Shown piece after piece: positions 21,044-34,916 of a stretch of DNA of 64,000 nt (within the stretch, counting starts at the first letter, position 1; every line of letters begins with the position of its first letter). The translations under genes were made by a program, and so were the position numbers. The notes below the pieces were generated by a model that searched no databases, was not told where the DNA came from, and saw nothing but the letters and a program-made list of their open reading frames with translations. Source of the DNA: Panagrolaimus kolymaensis (taxonomy: Eukaryota; Nematoda; Chromadorea; Rhabditida; Panagrolaimidae); NCBI GenBank assembly GCA_028622995.1, contig JAJQJQ010000075.1, positions 1-64,000 on the forward strand. The letters are read 5' to 3'.

Positions 21044-24000
21044 TGATATTTTTATTTAGTTTTTTCTGTAAAAACAAAAAATGTAAGAAAAATAAAATAA
21101 TAAACAAAATGGTGTGTCGCGAATGGGTTTAGAAAAACAAAAAAATATATATAAAAATGAAAGAAATTTATTGATATTATTTTTTTTGTTGGCGGAAGAC
21201 TTTCAAGAGAAATAAAAATAAATAAATAAATACATGGAAAAATGAAAACAAATTATAAAAAACAAAAAATAAAAATAAAAAAAGTTAGCAAAGGCAATAA
21301 TAAAAATAGTTGCTAAAATATGATAGGTTATTCCCGCTTTGCATTGATCAATCTTTTTTTGAATATAAAAAGATGAAAGAAAAATAAGGAGATTCAAAAA
21401 AAAACAGTGGAAATAGGTAAAAAATATGGAGAAAAATAGTGAAGATAGCAAAGGTCATTCTCAAGTCATAGATCATCAGCATCGGCTTAAATTTTTTTAT
21501 TTATTATTTGATCGGAGGTTTGACAGATTTTTGTTACATCTATGTTCCAATTTGGACACAAAAAATATTTTTTTTAAAAAATAGGCGTCGACTGGAAATT
21601 TATTATTTATTTTTTAAATCGATAAAATTCTTTTTTGGAGCATGGAAACGAAAAAAAAGTTAGTTAGTCAGGCGTTTGTCTTTTTTTTCCTTCTATTTTT
21701 CTGAGTAACGAAATTGTTCAAAGTTTAATGCTCATTTTTTTCTGGCTATTATTTATGCTAGCGTAAAGTTTTAGAGGCAAGGGATGATTAAAAGTGAACT
21801 TTGAAAATTTAAATGTTAGTTAGTTTTTACATAAATTTTTTAATGTCAAAAAACTATGGCTTTAATAGTTTTGAAACAATATTCGCTATTTTTTAAAAGA
21901 AAAGAAAAAAATTTTCGTTGCAAGGAAAACCAAATTGCATTTATTTTTTATTTTTGCGAAATTTTTTTAATAATATAATTTTCCACTAAATTTAGAAGTA
22001 AAAAAAATGAAATAATATTAAACATTTGGTTTCTTTTCTATTTTTTACCAGCTTAACAAAGCCTTGCATCGAACATCACTTTCCTCCTCACCAAAGTCTC
22101 ATTTTCATATTTATAAGCAACGAAGCCTCAGCAAAAAAAATCTCACAAAAAAAATATTTAAAAAATAATTTTGGACTTTGGAATTATTTTTTTGACGAAA
22201 GCAACAACCTTTGTGTGCGGCTGGGTCTATCAATATAATATGACTGATAGATAACGAAAATATTAAAACAATAAAAAAAAAGAAGAAAAAATCTTCTTAT
22301 TTCTCACGCAGCCAAAGTCAGTCGTCGCACTCGCAACAACTAACAAAACAGTCAATTTTTCGATCAATAAACAATGGAAAAAAAATTCTCAAACAAAAAA
22401 ATAAAAGAATTAATTTGATTTTTATTTTGACAAAAAATTGAAAAAATTTTATGAAAGTAAGCAAATAAATAAGCAAAAAATTATGAGAACAGACAAAGGT
22501 ATCGAAAAAAACCGCGAATATAAAAACGGGATTTCTCAAAAAAAAGTTTATTCAAAGAACATAAACTAGTATGTTTTTTTTATGTACGTGCAGCACTGCA
22601 GATCTTTTTTTATTTATTTTAAATTCATAGTAAACTAAACTTTGAATTTTTTTTCTTTTTCTTTATTTGTAGCTTATTTCAGAGATCACTATTTTTTATT
22701 TATTTCTATTTTAGAGAGAGAAGAGAGAATGTGAAGAAGAAGAAAAAAATGGGTGGGGACGACGACAACATGGGCACAGATGAGATGGATGGAATATGAA
22801 GTCGCAAACCAGCAAACGATGATGAAAGAAAAAAAGGCAAGGTTGGTTTTTAAACTTTTTATTTTTTTTTCTTCTACGACTTTGAAAATAAAAAAAGAGG
22901 GAGAAAACGATTTTTTTCTTGTTGCTTCAGCTCACGCATGCACATACACGTTTTTATTCTATTTTTTTTTTGTACACGATGTCTAAAAAAAATTAATGAA
23001 GGAAAAAATCGATGATCAAAGAAAAAAATTTGAGCACTCTCACGTTTATCAACATACATACTTACATTCACCACAAACCGAACAGAAAACAAAAAGTGGG
23101 AAAAGAAAAAATCCATGAAAAAAAATGCTGTTAAAAATTAACTTCAGCGTTTTTTTTGTGGTTGGTTGTTTAAAGCGCGTAAAATTCGATGATAGATTTT
23201 TTATAATAAAAAAAAGTAAGAAAAACTGAGAAGAAATACATAAAGTTAAAAGTTCATTGAATTTCATCTTTTTTTCTTGCAAAAGAATGATTTTATTTTT
23301 GCAAAAAAAAATTAAATAAATACAGATATTTAAAAGAATGAAAAGAAAAAAGATAGACAGATTGGAAAAGTGGTAGGCAAAAAAACATAAATAAATAAAT
23401 AGAGACAAGGCTGTATTTATACTTTTGAAGTAATCAAGTAACAAAATTTAAAAGTGCATTACCCTTTTATTATTTATTTTATTGTTCTTTTTTACTTTTT
23501 TAATTGAATAAAAACCTTGGATTAGGATTAAAAAATATTTTAACCGATGATTTTCACGAGTAAATATGTTGTTATTAATCCATGCATCAGACAACATAAA
23601 ATTTAAGAGGATGAAGATCAACAACAAAAAAAGCCACTCCCACACTAGAAAGAAAAATTTCAAAAGTTTGAAGATATTAATTTTCTTATCAAAAAAAAAA
23701 AATTATTTCAGATTATTCACAAAAAAAAAATTGAAAGAAAGAAACAAAAAAATAAATTGATTGGTTGTTTTATTATTTAACCAATCAAAATTTTCTTTTT
23801 GTTGCAAATAATCGATTTAGAAATATGTGAAAAAATATTTCTCAGAGGGAATTGTAAAAAATTAAAAATGAGATTCCTTTATTTTTTATTAAAATAAAAA
23901 AAATCAATGAAAAATACTTTTGATGCCACAAAAAAAATTTGTCGTTTAAATTCAATCAAGTTGGATACTTAGAGAAGCAAAAAATAGACTATCAACCTTT

Positions 24001-25454
24001 TTTTTTAAATTTAATTAATAAATGAATGATTGAAGAACGCCTCTTCATTCATTTAATAATTTACAACGGGGCACTCACGGTCTCAAACTTGTTTGTAAAT
24101 TTTAAAGCAGCAAAGTTAACCTTGAAAAAAAGGCGTAAAAATAATAATAAATAATTTTGAAAATAGAAAAAATAAGTTGAAACTTCAAAGATTCATGAAA
24201 AATACTCGATCTCACGTTCACAAATAAAAAAAATCAAGGGAGGAGGAAACATTGATTTGTTTGGCTACAGTAAACAATAATAAATGCACTTTTCTCATAT
24301 TTTTTTTTGGTTTTTAGTTTGCACTTTGAAAAAAAAATCAACGATCATCAAAAAATATATAATAAATATCAAAGGTTTTTTTTTCTGGTGTTCAAAGAAA
24401 AGACTCTTTGAATGGGTTGGACTAAGTAAGCCAAAGATCATTTAAAATTTTGTAGGAAGAATTAGAAAAAAAGAAAAGAGAGGAAACATTTGAAAGTATT
24501 ATTTATAGCTGTTTTAAAAAGATAAAAAAAAGAAGATAAAAGATTAAACTTTGTAGCATCTTGCAGAAAAAAAATGTAAAAACCACGTGCGCAAAAAAAT
24601 AAGAAAAAAAAGCCAATCTTAAAAATTAGAAAAAAACTATTTTATTTTTTACATTTTTTGGCCTGGATTTCAAAAAAATGAAATTTCAATTTAAAAATAA
24701 AAACCGCATGGTTAAAAAAATGGTGAAAGACAAATAAAAAAAGCAAAAAGAAAAAAAAAATGGTTTTAAAAATTAATAAAAAAATCTCGAAACTTTTTAA
24801 ACTTTAATATTTTTCATTCGATATCCATCAATCGATATTCTGCTTTTTCCTTTAAATGTGCACAATTTTTTTCACCCCACTACGCACCCAACAACAAATG
24901 GTGAACCAACCTTAAATTTTATATTCATTTTCAAAATTCCCTCATTAATAAAAAAAAATTACAAACTAAAAGTTTCTTCATTCTTTTTTTAGTTTTTTTT
25001 TAATTCTTTTATCCTTATCCTTACTAATTTTTTTTCTTCACAAAAAGCAGCAAAGACCAGACCTCAAAAAAAATATATATATTCCACAACGACAAAAGGA
25101 AAAAAAATTAATGGGAAAAAATGCAAACGAAAAGAAGAGAATTGGAGAAGAGAAAAAAAGGCAGCAAACATACGTGCATAAAATAAAGCTGGAAAAAAAA
25201 ATTTTTTTATTGAAAGACATGTATGCGAGCATATTCAACGTATACGTGATTTTCGTTATTTAGTTGAAAGAAAAAAAAGAGAGAAAGAAGGGAAAAAGTG
25301 TACACATTCGAAGTGGAAAAAAAATGAGTGAGAGAAAATAGAGTTTTTGCCCTGGCCTGTCCGTTGGTGGCTGATGGTTGTTTGTCACGCACACACACAT
25401 TTTCTTTTTCTTTTTGTCGTTTTTTTTGTTAGAGAAAAAATTTATATAAAAATG

Positions 25455-25600
25455 TGTGGCTCGCGTGTTCGTTCTCTCTCCTTTTTTTTGTGTTCAGCGG
25501 CAGAAAAATGGATGAAACGAAGAAAAAAATGTGGCTCGCGTGTTTTCTTCCGCTTTTTATGTGTTCAGCGTCAGAAAAAGAAATATGGAAAGAAAAAAAA
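25455..25600. repeat. Imperfect tandem duplication, 75-bp period
   Basis: Two units begin TGTGGCTCGCGTGTT at 25455 and 25530 and share TGTGTTCAGCG further in, followed by A-rich stretches. It is within non-coding DNA upstream of ccz-1 and no coding sense is evident. Confidence 0.6.
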
Positions 25601-26146
25601 TTGCGAACGAGCAACAAAAAAAGTGTGGCAAAAGTTTAACAAAAGTTTGTGTTTTTGGGATGAATGGCTTCCTTTTTTCTTTTATTTTTGTTTTTGAATT
25701 TTTTTTCTTTTTTAATTTTTCAGAAATAAATGTTCATAATCAAAACACATTTTTGCACGAACACAAATGTTGGAAAATAAAACAAAATTTAAGCTGTCGT
25801 CAGGCAGGCAGGCTACTGTCAAAATATATTTTGTAATTAACAAAAAATAAAATAGATAAATAGTAGGCAAACAAAAAGAAATAAATATCAAGGACACGAA
25901 TTCATTTTTCATTTATTTCAAAAGTTTTATTTTTATTTTATTTTTCTATTTGCCGCCGCCAATGCTTTTTTTGCCGTCGTCGTTGTTGTTATCTGATCGG
26001 AGGCTATGTAAAAAAAGTGCGATTGGAGGCCATTTTTTAAGTTTGATTTGAAAGAAAAGATGTTGGTTGGGATGAAAAAATATTTGACTGAATCAAAATT
26101 CAGCAACTTTGTTGGCAGTCTCTTAAAAAAGACCCACTTAAAAAAA

Positions 26147-26253
26147 GATAGTAACAAAATGCTGACAATAATTCTTTATTTTTGATTACTATCTTTTTCA
26201 GATAATGATAGTAATATTTTTGGTTAAATATCTTGCAAGCTTTGCTTACTATT
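26147..26253. repeat. Short dispersed repeat with GATAGTAA/TTACTATC palindromes, copy 1
   Basis: Contains GATAGTAACAAAAT, ATTACTATCTTT and GATAATGATAGTAAT in the same order as a segment inside ccz-1 (29179-29290). A related, inverted copy lies in a UGT intron (37161-37264) and a short one in TTC17 (44419-44465). It is probably a small MITE-like family; its ends and target duplications are not resolved. Confidence 0.6.
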
Positions 26254-27071
26254 AAAGAGAATTTTCTGAACTCTTTGTCTTAAAATTTTAGATAAAAAAT
26301 ATTATAACAATTATAAATGGATTAAAAAAACTAAAATCATTTTTACTACATCGACAAAAAATGAACGCTGTGGGCTTAGCCACACATTTTTCTTCCTCAT
26401 TCGTTTATATTTTTTAGCCCTCAACCACCACAAATAAAAAATCTTTTTTTCTTTCTTCCTCATTCAATCGTCTATCACTCCCTCCATTTTTTTGTTTTGA
26501 AAAAAAGCAGCAATGGTCGGTATAAAAATAGATTTATTTCCTCAAAATAAAAAATAAAAATATAAAGAAAAAAAGTAGTTTGTTTTCGCAATTTTTTCAA
26601 TGTAAAGCAAAAAAAAAAGAAAAGTTTATTTTTAGTTTTAAACGAAAAACATTAGAAAGAAAAAAAAGCGAACGTGAAAAAGTGGATTTTAAAAATTAAC
26701 AAAAAATTTAAAAAAGCTAAAGTATTTTGATAAACAGAAAAGAAGATAAAAATAAAAATTTCATCCGAGTCAAAAAAGTTGGGGGAAAAAAGAAGCAAAA
26801 CAAAATCCAAAAACTTCAAAGAATTTCTTGAAAGAAACTTGAAGAAAAAAAAGCACTCGATAATTTTTATTTTTGCAATGGGAACATTTTGCAAAGAAAA
26901 AAATAAATAAAAAAGTTTAGAATAATAAATATTTTTTTCTACATTTTTTTGATGGAAAAAACCAAAGAATTATTGTTGTTGTGATTCATTTATTTATTAT
27001 TTTTATTTTTTCTTCTACCTCACCTTTTTTGCCTTTTGATATTTATTTATTCATAAAACAAAACAAAAAAA

Positions 27072-29544
27072 ATGGAACGGGTATTTTATGGTAAAAAAAC
27101 TGCGTATATGATGACCATGTCTCCCGGAGGATATGGACCATCAGCAAATAATTCTTCAACAAGCATGATTAAATCAGAATATTTAAAATTAATTGATTTA
27201 ATGGCATATTTTTTTGTTTCTCGTCCTGTTTCAGGCAGAAGGGAAGGATTTGAATATCAAAGAGTAATGTATTTTAATCCGGAAACTGAAAATTCTTCGA
27301 AACAGGTTCGATTTTTTGATCAAAAATTTTTTTTTGTTGTTGGAATATATAAATTTTTTTGTTGTTGGTTTTTTAGACCGATGTCACTGGGCTAGCTGAA
27401 GCTTTCATAGCTTTCACAGAAAATTTTACAAAACGATCAACAAAAGTTTCGGAATATGATCATCGATTTGTGAAATCCACAAAATTATTAGAAATTTTTA
27501 TTCAAGTTGAAAATTCTGAATTTATTATTGGTTTAGGACTTGATAGGTATGTTTGTGGGTCTGCCTTTAACTGGTTAATAGCTTTATAATATGTATATTC
27601 TGGAACAGAGAGCTCAATCTTCGAAAACTGATTTATTGTAAATCAAAACTTTTTTGCCCTAATTTTTTTCAATTTTCGATGTTTACTTTCCAGCCATGAA
27701 AAAACTATTTTGATTAGAAAAAATTAAAAATCGGATAAAAAAAATTCTTAGATTTTGATTCACCAAAAAAATTAGAAAAGTTTTGATCAAAAAAAAAGCC
27801 ACAGTTTTGGAATATATTATTTTCCATTATTAAAAACTCTACCTTATTTATTTTTAGACAAGCCTGCCTCAAAAACGAATACTTTGTTCATATGGCTTCA
27901 GTGAAAGCCTTACTCATCCGAGTTTATGAAACCTTTCGATTATTTTATGGAACACTTTCGGGGTTATTTGAGACGGGTGGTCGAGGAACTTTGATGCAAA
28001 GATTGGATCAATTTTTTTCTCATTATTTATCTCTCCTTCGAGTTCATCAAGTTAGTCATTAATTTTTTGTTAAGAATTTTTATTTATTAAAAAATATGCA
28101 AATTTTTAGATTCCTTTAATCGATTTATTTTCGGGTGTTGGATTTATGAATATGCCATCCGTGGATTATTTGGATGTTCAATGCCTCATTTCTCGTTGCA
28201 CTGAAAGTTTTCCAGTCATTCAAAAAACTTTATTTTTATATCAAGATAAATTAGTTCAATATTCAGTTTCTAAAAATGATATTATTGTTGTTTATCGATA
28301 TTTAACTCAACATTTACTTCAATCAGCTGTGCAAAGTGAATTAAAGCCTGTGGAAGGATTTGTGTAAGTTTTTCGTTTATGGGTTTGAAATTGGCAAGAC
28401 AAAATTGCATTAAAAAATGTTGGAAAATTTTTAATTTATGAATTGGGAAAATTCAAAATCACCAAATTCATATCTGTTTTATAATTTTTAAAATATTTTT
28501 CTGAAATAATACTCAGATTTTCGCTATGAAAATTAGCCAAATCATAGCTTACTTTAGGAAGTCCAAACTTTTTTTAGAAAATTTATATCTCAAAAACACG
28601 ATTTTTCTGTGCATCACAAACATTGAAAAACCATTTAAAAATTGGGGTTCCATGAATTTTGTTAATTTCAAAGATTTTTAAATTAATTTAACTTTTCATC
28701 ATTTTCAGCCGCCGTGAATCCGAGAAAAAATTCATTGGAAAATTTATTACTGGAACCATTGATTTTATTGGACAAGAAAATTCCTCTTCTTCTTCCACAG
28801 ACAACAACCAATTTCCATCTGTTTTCCTTTCGAATGATTCAGGACAAATGACTTCTCATGCATTAATTGCATATAGAGCTTTGAATGCCACTCTTTGTTT
28901 ATTTGTGAAAGAAGAAGATATGATTTCATTAGATTTGCATGAACTTCAACAATCGCTTGATTCAGAATTGTCTCGATTAGCTTCAAGTATTGGAGATAAT
29001 GTTTCATCGACCACTCGAATAATTAGTTCCTCAGATATTCCATTTCATTATGTTTATTATAATCCTGATAGTTTAAGTTTAAAAACTTCATTCGTGGATT
29101 CTTCTCTCAATGGAGCCCATAATGTTCCCATGCCTCCTCCAAGTATTTATCAGTGAGTTAATATTTAAAAAAATAGAAGAGAGTAACAAAATTTTAACAA
29201 TAATTTTTATTTTTTAATTACTATCTTTCTTTCTATTGATAATGATAGTAACAATTTTTGAGCGATATTTTGCAGATTGTAATTACTATCATTTTAAGAT
29301 ATTTAAATTTATTTTTTTTAGACAAGTTTGTGAAACCTTTGATCACTTTATTGAAACAGATACAGAAAAATTTGCTCAAATCGAATTAAAAGCAGACGAA
29401 GATTGGTGGATCGTGGTTAAAAAAGTTAATGGCCGTGTGTTAACTTTATTTATTCCAAGCACTCCAACATCAAATATCGTGGATATTCATGATATTGTAG
29501 AACAAATAATTAAATCATATTTTCTTCATCTTTTTATTGTTTAA
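27072..29544 (+). CDS. ccz-1: CCZ1 homologue (Mon1-Ccz1 Rab7 activator subunit)
   Basis: Six exons (27072-27305, 27377-27546, 27858-28050, 28110-28363, 28709-29152, 29322-29544) encode 505 residues, close to human CCZ1 (482). CCZ1 pairs with MON1 as the guanine-nucleotide exchange factor that loads Rab7 on late endosomes, phagosomes and autophagosomes. Support: an N-terminal longin-like part with VMYFNPE; the GLAEAFIAFTENF block; a strong match around PLIDLFSGVGFMNM..DYLDVQCLISRC, parallel to LIDIFGGISFLPLDKMTYLKIQSFINR of human CCZ1; then LYQDKLVQYSVSKNDIIVVY; and a C-terminal DEDWWIVVKKVNGR. The middle of exon 5 holds a Ser-rich insert. The first intron has an odd GTTCGA donor; phases agree throughout. 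Intron 5 carries a copy of the short dispersed repeat. Head-to-head with egl-9 across 6 kb. Confidence 0.88.
29179..29290. repeat. Short dispersed repeat, copy 2 (ccz-1 intron 5)
   Basis: Same orientation and block order as 26147-26253: GAGTAACAAAATT, ATTACTATCTTT, GATAATGATAGTAAC, ATATTTTGCAG, ATTACTATC. Fills most of the intron. Confidence 0.6.
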
Positions 29545-32454
29545 ATTATTTTTTTATTTGATATTCTATAATTTTTAGGAAACTTTTGAGAATTTTTTTT
29601 TTGTTAGGTTTTTTAAAAAAATTTTTGTGATTGCAATTTGCGAAAGAAAAAATAAATTTTACGCGGGTTTAAAAAATAATTAAGTTTTTTCTCAAAAAAA
29701 AGTTAGATACTTCTCACTTTAAAAAATAAAAAAAAAGCTTTAAAAAAGTCAAACAAAAATCGGCTGCTCACTTAAAAAAAATGTTAGTTGACTTGTCTTT
29801 TCAACAACGCCTGTTTTCACATCTTCGATAATAATTTATATTTAACCACATTGTTGCCATTTTTTTTTTCTTTTTATTGTCTTAAAAGTTCAAAGAATTT
29901 TCAAAAAAAAAATCAACAAAAAAAATATCAGACAAAATGGAAAAAATAAACTTCGTGTATGTTTTTTTTGTTTTGGTTAAAAATAAGTATCACTCACTCT
30001 CATTCAATCAAACTCAAACTAATCAACCCAGCCAGCTCAGATTCTTATAGGTTAAAAATTTTCTTGCTATTTGAAAAGGCTGATGAGACTGGCCACTCAC
30101 TTTTACATTTATATTTTTAAATGAATGAATGAAAACGAAAGAAGAAGAAAAAAAGATTGGCTAAGAAAGAGAGAGATAGAGATATCGAACGAACAGATGA
30201 CGCGTGTTTGTTTTATATTTTTATTATATTATATCCGCCAAGGTTTTCATCTTTGCACTTGTCGTTGTCTTTAAAAAAAAAGCGCGATAAATTTCCCTTT
30301 TTCATCGCCGTCGCAACCTTTGCCACTAGGAGTTGTCGTCGGTGATGTAAAAAAATATATGCAATGAATCAAACCAAACTCTTTTTATTTTATAAATTTC
30401 ATAAAAGCAAAAAGTTAAGGTGAATAAAAATTAAACTCTTTAACCTCACATTTTTTTCATTTGATTTTTCGTCAATTTTATCTTCTTCTTTGACATTAAG
30501 TAAGTGGGATGAATTTGAAGATTTAAAAGTGAAATGGGTTTAAAGAGTTTTTTGAGTATTTCATATGGGAAAATAAAAGAAAAATGTTCACTTTTTTTGG
30601 AAACGAAAAAAAAAAGAATAAACACTTTATTTTTTGCCTTTTTAGTTCACTGCTTTTATTTGGAGATTTTTAAAGATATTTTTCTAAAGCTTAGCCTCTT
30701 TTTTTAAAATTTTAAGTATTTTTTATAAAACTGTTTGGTCTTTTTTATTTACTTTTTTTAGTTAAATTGGACCTATGATTATTATTTTTGAAACTTATCA
30801 TAAATTAAATTTTTTTCATGGAAAATTGGTTACTCTCTTCCGCTAATTTGTTATAATATTTTAACAAAGAAATGAATCACATGAATAAAAAATTTAGTTT
30901 TTTATTAATAAAATAGCCCTTTGAACAAAAAAGCACAAAACTTCGCAGACATTCTTTTTTATTGCAAAATAGTTTAAGAAAAATTCCTATGTTTTTTAAG
31001 TGTCCATCTTCATGGAAAAAATTTTTTTTACAAAAAAATAAAGAATGCAAAATGCGAGGTGCTCGGTTTCTACACTTTTTGCTTTTTATTGCTTTCGTTT
31101 TTCCCCGTTTCCTTATGCTTTTGCTTTTTTGTTTTTTGTTTTACGTGGTCCTAGTATTTTATTTTTATTTTTTGGATGTGAACGAGGAGAGCTTGGAGAG
31201 GAGATCTCTTCTCCTTCGCTCCCTCTATCCTCTCACTCTCGTCAATTTATTTTTTTATTTTTTAGTTTCCCAGGAAAAATGACTCTCGAAAAAAAAATTT
31301 TCAGGAGGCCTTTCTTTTTTTCGTATTTTAAATATATTTTTTTGTTTTTGTCTATGTTTGCACAAAAAAGACTTTAACCAACAACGAGGAAAGAAAAAGC
31401 AAAAAAGCAAAAAAGCAAGAAGCAGCAAAGAAACGAAATATGAAGTGAAGAAGTTTTCTTTTTTTCTTCTCCTAGTCATCATTGTTTCCGCTGTTGTTGA
31501 ATTTTGAAAAATAATGGATGCTTCAAATTTCCGTTGCGCAAATTGAATTGAACTTCAAAAAAAATATTCACAAACTTACTTTTTGGATTTTTGAAGGATT
31601 TTTTTTTGTTTTGTTTAAAACTTTAAAACAAAAAAAGAGAAAAATTAAAAAGAAAATCCAAGCAAACTCAGGAAAGTAAAAGTGTGAAATTTATTTTTTT
31701 CAAGATTACCAAAGATTTATTTTGCTTTGATTGGATGAAATTTTATTTTTTACACTTTAAAGTTTAAAGTAAGTTTTTTATTTTACTTTTAGTTAGTTGG
31801 ATGAGTTAAAGATGAGAGAGGCTGGAAGAAGAAAGCAAAGTTCAATTTTTTTTCGGATATTTTTTTTTCTTTTTTTCTAGCGATCTTGATTTTTTACTTT
31901 CTATTTTTTTTAAATGAATAAAAATTTTTGGAAAATTAGATAATTTTGCAATTTCAAAAACAATATTTTTTAATAAAATTCAACTAAGAATGCCGAAGCA
32001 TTGTTTTTGAAAGCTATTTTCTATGAAATTTAAAAAATAATATTTATTTTTTATTTTTAGGATTATTGCAAAACAAAAAATTACTTATTATAAATCTTTG
32101 AATATTCCGTGGATATTCTAATTTTTCTTGCAGACTATTTTATTTTTATATTTTTTTTCAACCCGCTCCCGTTCGATCTATCGATTGTAAACTTTTTTTT
32201 AAACAAAAAAAAATCAAGTGTTCCGAGTAAAAGGAAAAATTCGATCCATTTTATTCGATTTTCAAGCTAGACTCTTGAAATTAACCCAAACCAAGCAAGC
32301 AGCAGCCAAGAAGACAAAGCCAGAAAAAGAAACGTGTGTTATTTGTTTACTTTACTCTTTTATCCTTCCATCAAAAAAAGGCAAAGCATAGTTTATTTTA
32401 TTTATATTTTCTTACAACGGAAAAAGATACCCATTCACGCCGACGTAATTCACA
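29545..32454. other. Intergenic spacer of 2.9 kb
   Basis: A/T homopolymer-rich, with CTCTC and AAAGAAA runs around 30150-30180 and 31200. Only composition-driven frames. Presumably the 5' region of the downstream sulfotransferase-like gene. Confidence 0.45.
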
Positions 32455-34916
32455 ATGGTCGAAGAATCATCTTCAACCACCCATGTCGCTGATGGAGCTG
32501 GAAATGGTGTTGTAAATGGAATTGGACCAAAACATCGATCTCAAAGTTTAATAGAAATAACACAAATGAGAGAATTATTTACTCTACCAATATTTTTAAA
32601 TTTTATTATATATTTATTTTATCGTTTACTACGATGTATAATTTTGCTGGAATCTGATTTATGGGTGATAATAAAAAAAATGATAAATGGTAATAAAATA
32701 TTTGAAATTATTTCTGGACAAAAATCACCAACATCAACAGCTTCATCGTCTACTTCGGCTGCTACTACAACACCACCAACATCGGAAACCGCTCCAAAAC
32801 AGCCATTTTCTCTTCAAGACAAAAATTTAAATTCTTTCAACGAAAATGAATTAGATATAGAAATTATGACAATTTTAGCTAGAAAAAAATTGCATAAATC
32901 TGATGTTTCAAGAGAAACGGATTTTATGGTATTTCATTCTGAATTTCAATCTTTTAACATTCTTGAAAATCCTCAATGGCAGTTATATTCAATAACTTTA
33001 AATTATGCATATTTTGTTGAAATGCCTTTTCCATCCACGGAATATACATTTAAATTTTGTGATTCCCTTAATGAAGGATTATTTGCTGAAGCTCAAAGAA
33101 TTGCTAGAGTTGATTGGAATACATTTGAAATAAAATCAGATAAATGGAGGCATTTTAAAGGTTAGTCAACAATTATTACTTTAAGGAAAAAATGGCAAAC
33201 ATCAAAATTTTTTATTACGATGATTCTTGTGACATGAATTAATTAACAGGATTGGAAAAAATTTGGTTTTAAAATTTTCTGAATTTTTTATTCTTTAAAA
33301 TCCTTTCAAAAATCAAGGAATTCGTTAGATTCAAACAGAAAACAAGTAAAATTATACTGCCTAAAACCAACAACTTTTTTTTCTTAAAAAATTTATTGAA
33401 ATTTAAAAAAAAAAGTCGGTATTTTAAACCTAATTTTTTATAAGAGGCATCTTGCCGCAAAAAAAAACTCATAAAAAACATTCAACAATTTTTTTTTGTG
33501 AATGGAAAAATTATATATATTTTTTTGGGATTTTTATGAATCAAAAAATTGTTTTATTTTATGGTAACTTTTTTTTTGCTGTTGTTTTCAAAAATAAAAT
33601 ACTGCCAGCGTTTGAGAATTTTTAATTTTCCTTTTGAAAAATTGACTCAATAAAATAACATTTATCAAATCACTATTTTTCTTCAAAAATCCCCTTATAA
33701 ATTTTTCAAACAATTTTGTATTTTTTTTAAATACATAATTAATTATTTTTTATTTAGGAAAGGTAATTGCCCTTACAACAATGTTACATTCGGGTTCATC
33801 AACACTTTGTTCACTTTTACAACAAGTTGCAAATGAAGCACCCAATTCTGATTCACTTATAATTTATTCTAATCCTGATGTATTTGCCCATTTAGCAGCA
33901 TATGGAGAAACGTATGATAAAATAAGTGTTAAACAAATGAGAAAAATGTTATTAATTATTTTGAGATATTTATGCAAGGATCAAAATATGAATCAAACCA
34001 TTATTTTTCGTTTAAGACCATGTTGTATAAGATTGGTGCCACATTTACATTCAATTGCTCCTCATGTAATGCATATTTTTATGGCTAGGGATCAACTTGA
34101 ACATTCGATTAGTCTTTTCGTTAATTCAAAAAGTGAAGGTTCTGGGGATTTATTAAAATTGGTAAGTTTTATGAACACTTTTTTTTGTTGACGGAAAAAT
34201 AGATAATTTTGAGAAAAAAATTAAAGATGCTATTTTTTAGAATAGCGAATTGAAAGAGAGTAATATTGACTTTATAAATTTTTTTAAAAATTAAAAATCA
34301 AAAGCTGTACTTAGGAAGCAAAAAAGATCCACGAAACAAAGATATTAATTTTCGATTTTTGTCATAAAAATATTTTTTACAAAATTCACTTTAAATGTAT
34401 TTTGTCAATTCGTTAATAACTCAACTTTCTGCGTTTTAGGCATTATTGTTACGAAATACATGCTGCTCTCCATTAGCAAATATTCCAACTACATGTTTTG
34501 GTGAAAATTATACTGTAAATATGGTTCGTCCTAAATCTTTAATAGAATTAGCTGTTGCATTAATATGTTCATCAGTAATAAATTATAAAAGGCAGAAAAA
34601 ATTTTATATTGCTCCTGTAATATATTATGAAAATTTGGTAAGTAAAACCTTCGTTTTGTAAGACAATGAAAAAAATTTTTCGTGTCAAATCTTTCTGAAA
34701 TTTTTGCAATTTTTTTTTCAGATATCTGGCACCCGTGAAAATTTAAAAACTCTTTTTGATCTATGCGGCCTTCAAGATTTAAGAGTATCAGATTTAGTGA
34801 TACAAAAAGCTAAAGAAATAGGTGAAAAAGAAATGTCAACCATTCGAGAATTGGTAAATGAAGAAAAAACTGTAATTGAACAAACTACCCAATTATTAGA
34901 ATTTTATTCTGATTAA
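32455..34916 (+). CDS. P-loop sulfotransferase-like membrane protein
   Basis: Four exons (32455-33160, 33758-34161, 34440-34637, 34722-34916) encode 500 residues with consistent phases. After about 42 polar residues a hydrophobic stretch (LFTLPIFLNFIIYLFYRLL) looks like a type II signal anchor, followed by a Thr/Ser-rich stem, as in Golgi sulfotransferases. The second exon opens KVIALTTMLHSGSSTLCSLLQ, a beta strand and phosphate-binding loop of the PAPS-binding type; FRLRPCCIRLVPHL and VMHIFMARDQLEHSISLF, later in that exon, resemble the 3'-phosphate-binding region (helix with Arg and Ser). The catalytic assignment is by pattern only, and other P-loop families are possible. The C-terminus is a charged helix ending LLEFYSD. 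The first donor is GTTAGT. Confidence 0.5.

Larger units (their letters stand above)
21044..27071. other. 6-kb spacer between divergent egl-9 and ccz-1
   Basis: Extremely A/T homopolymer-rich. No believable coding frame in either strand. It must contain the promoters of both flanking genes. Several RCGTG cores (hypoxia-response-element type) occur, for example TACGTGCAG at 22585-22593, CACGTG at 24584-24589 and TACGTGCAT at 25171-25179, but about this number is expected by chance. A tandem duplication lies at 25455-25600 and a dispersed short repeat at 26147-26253. Confidence 0.5.

Noticed and set aside
22753..23760. Several 60-130-codon frames upstream of egl-9
   Set aside because: Phe/Leu- or Lys-rich strings from A/T runs on both strands; no conserved pattern.
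25347..25836. Overlapping frames of about 100 codons
   Set aside because: They span the 75-bp tandem duplication and A-rich DNA in all phases, so they are not protein-driven.
30962..31482. Phe-rich frames of about 110 codons on both strands
   Set aside because: Homopolymer composition only.
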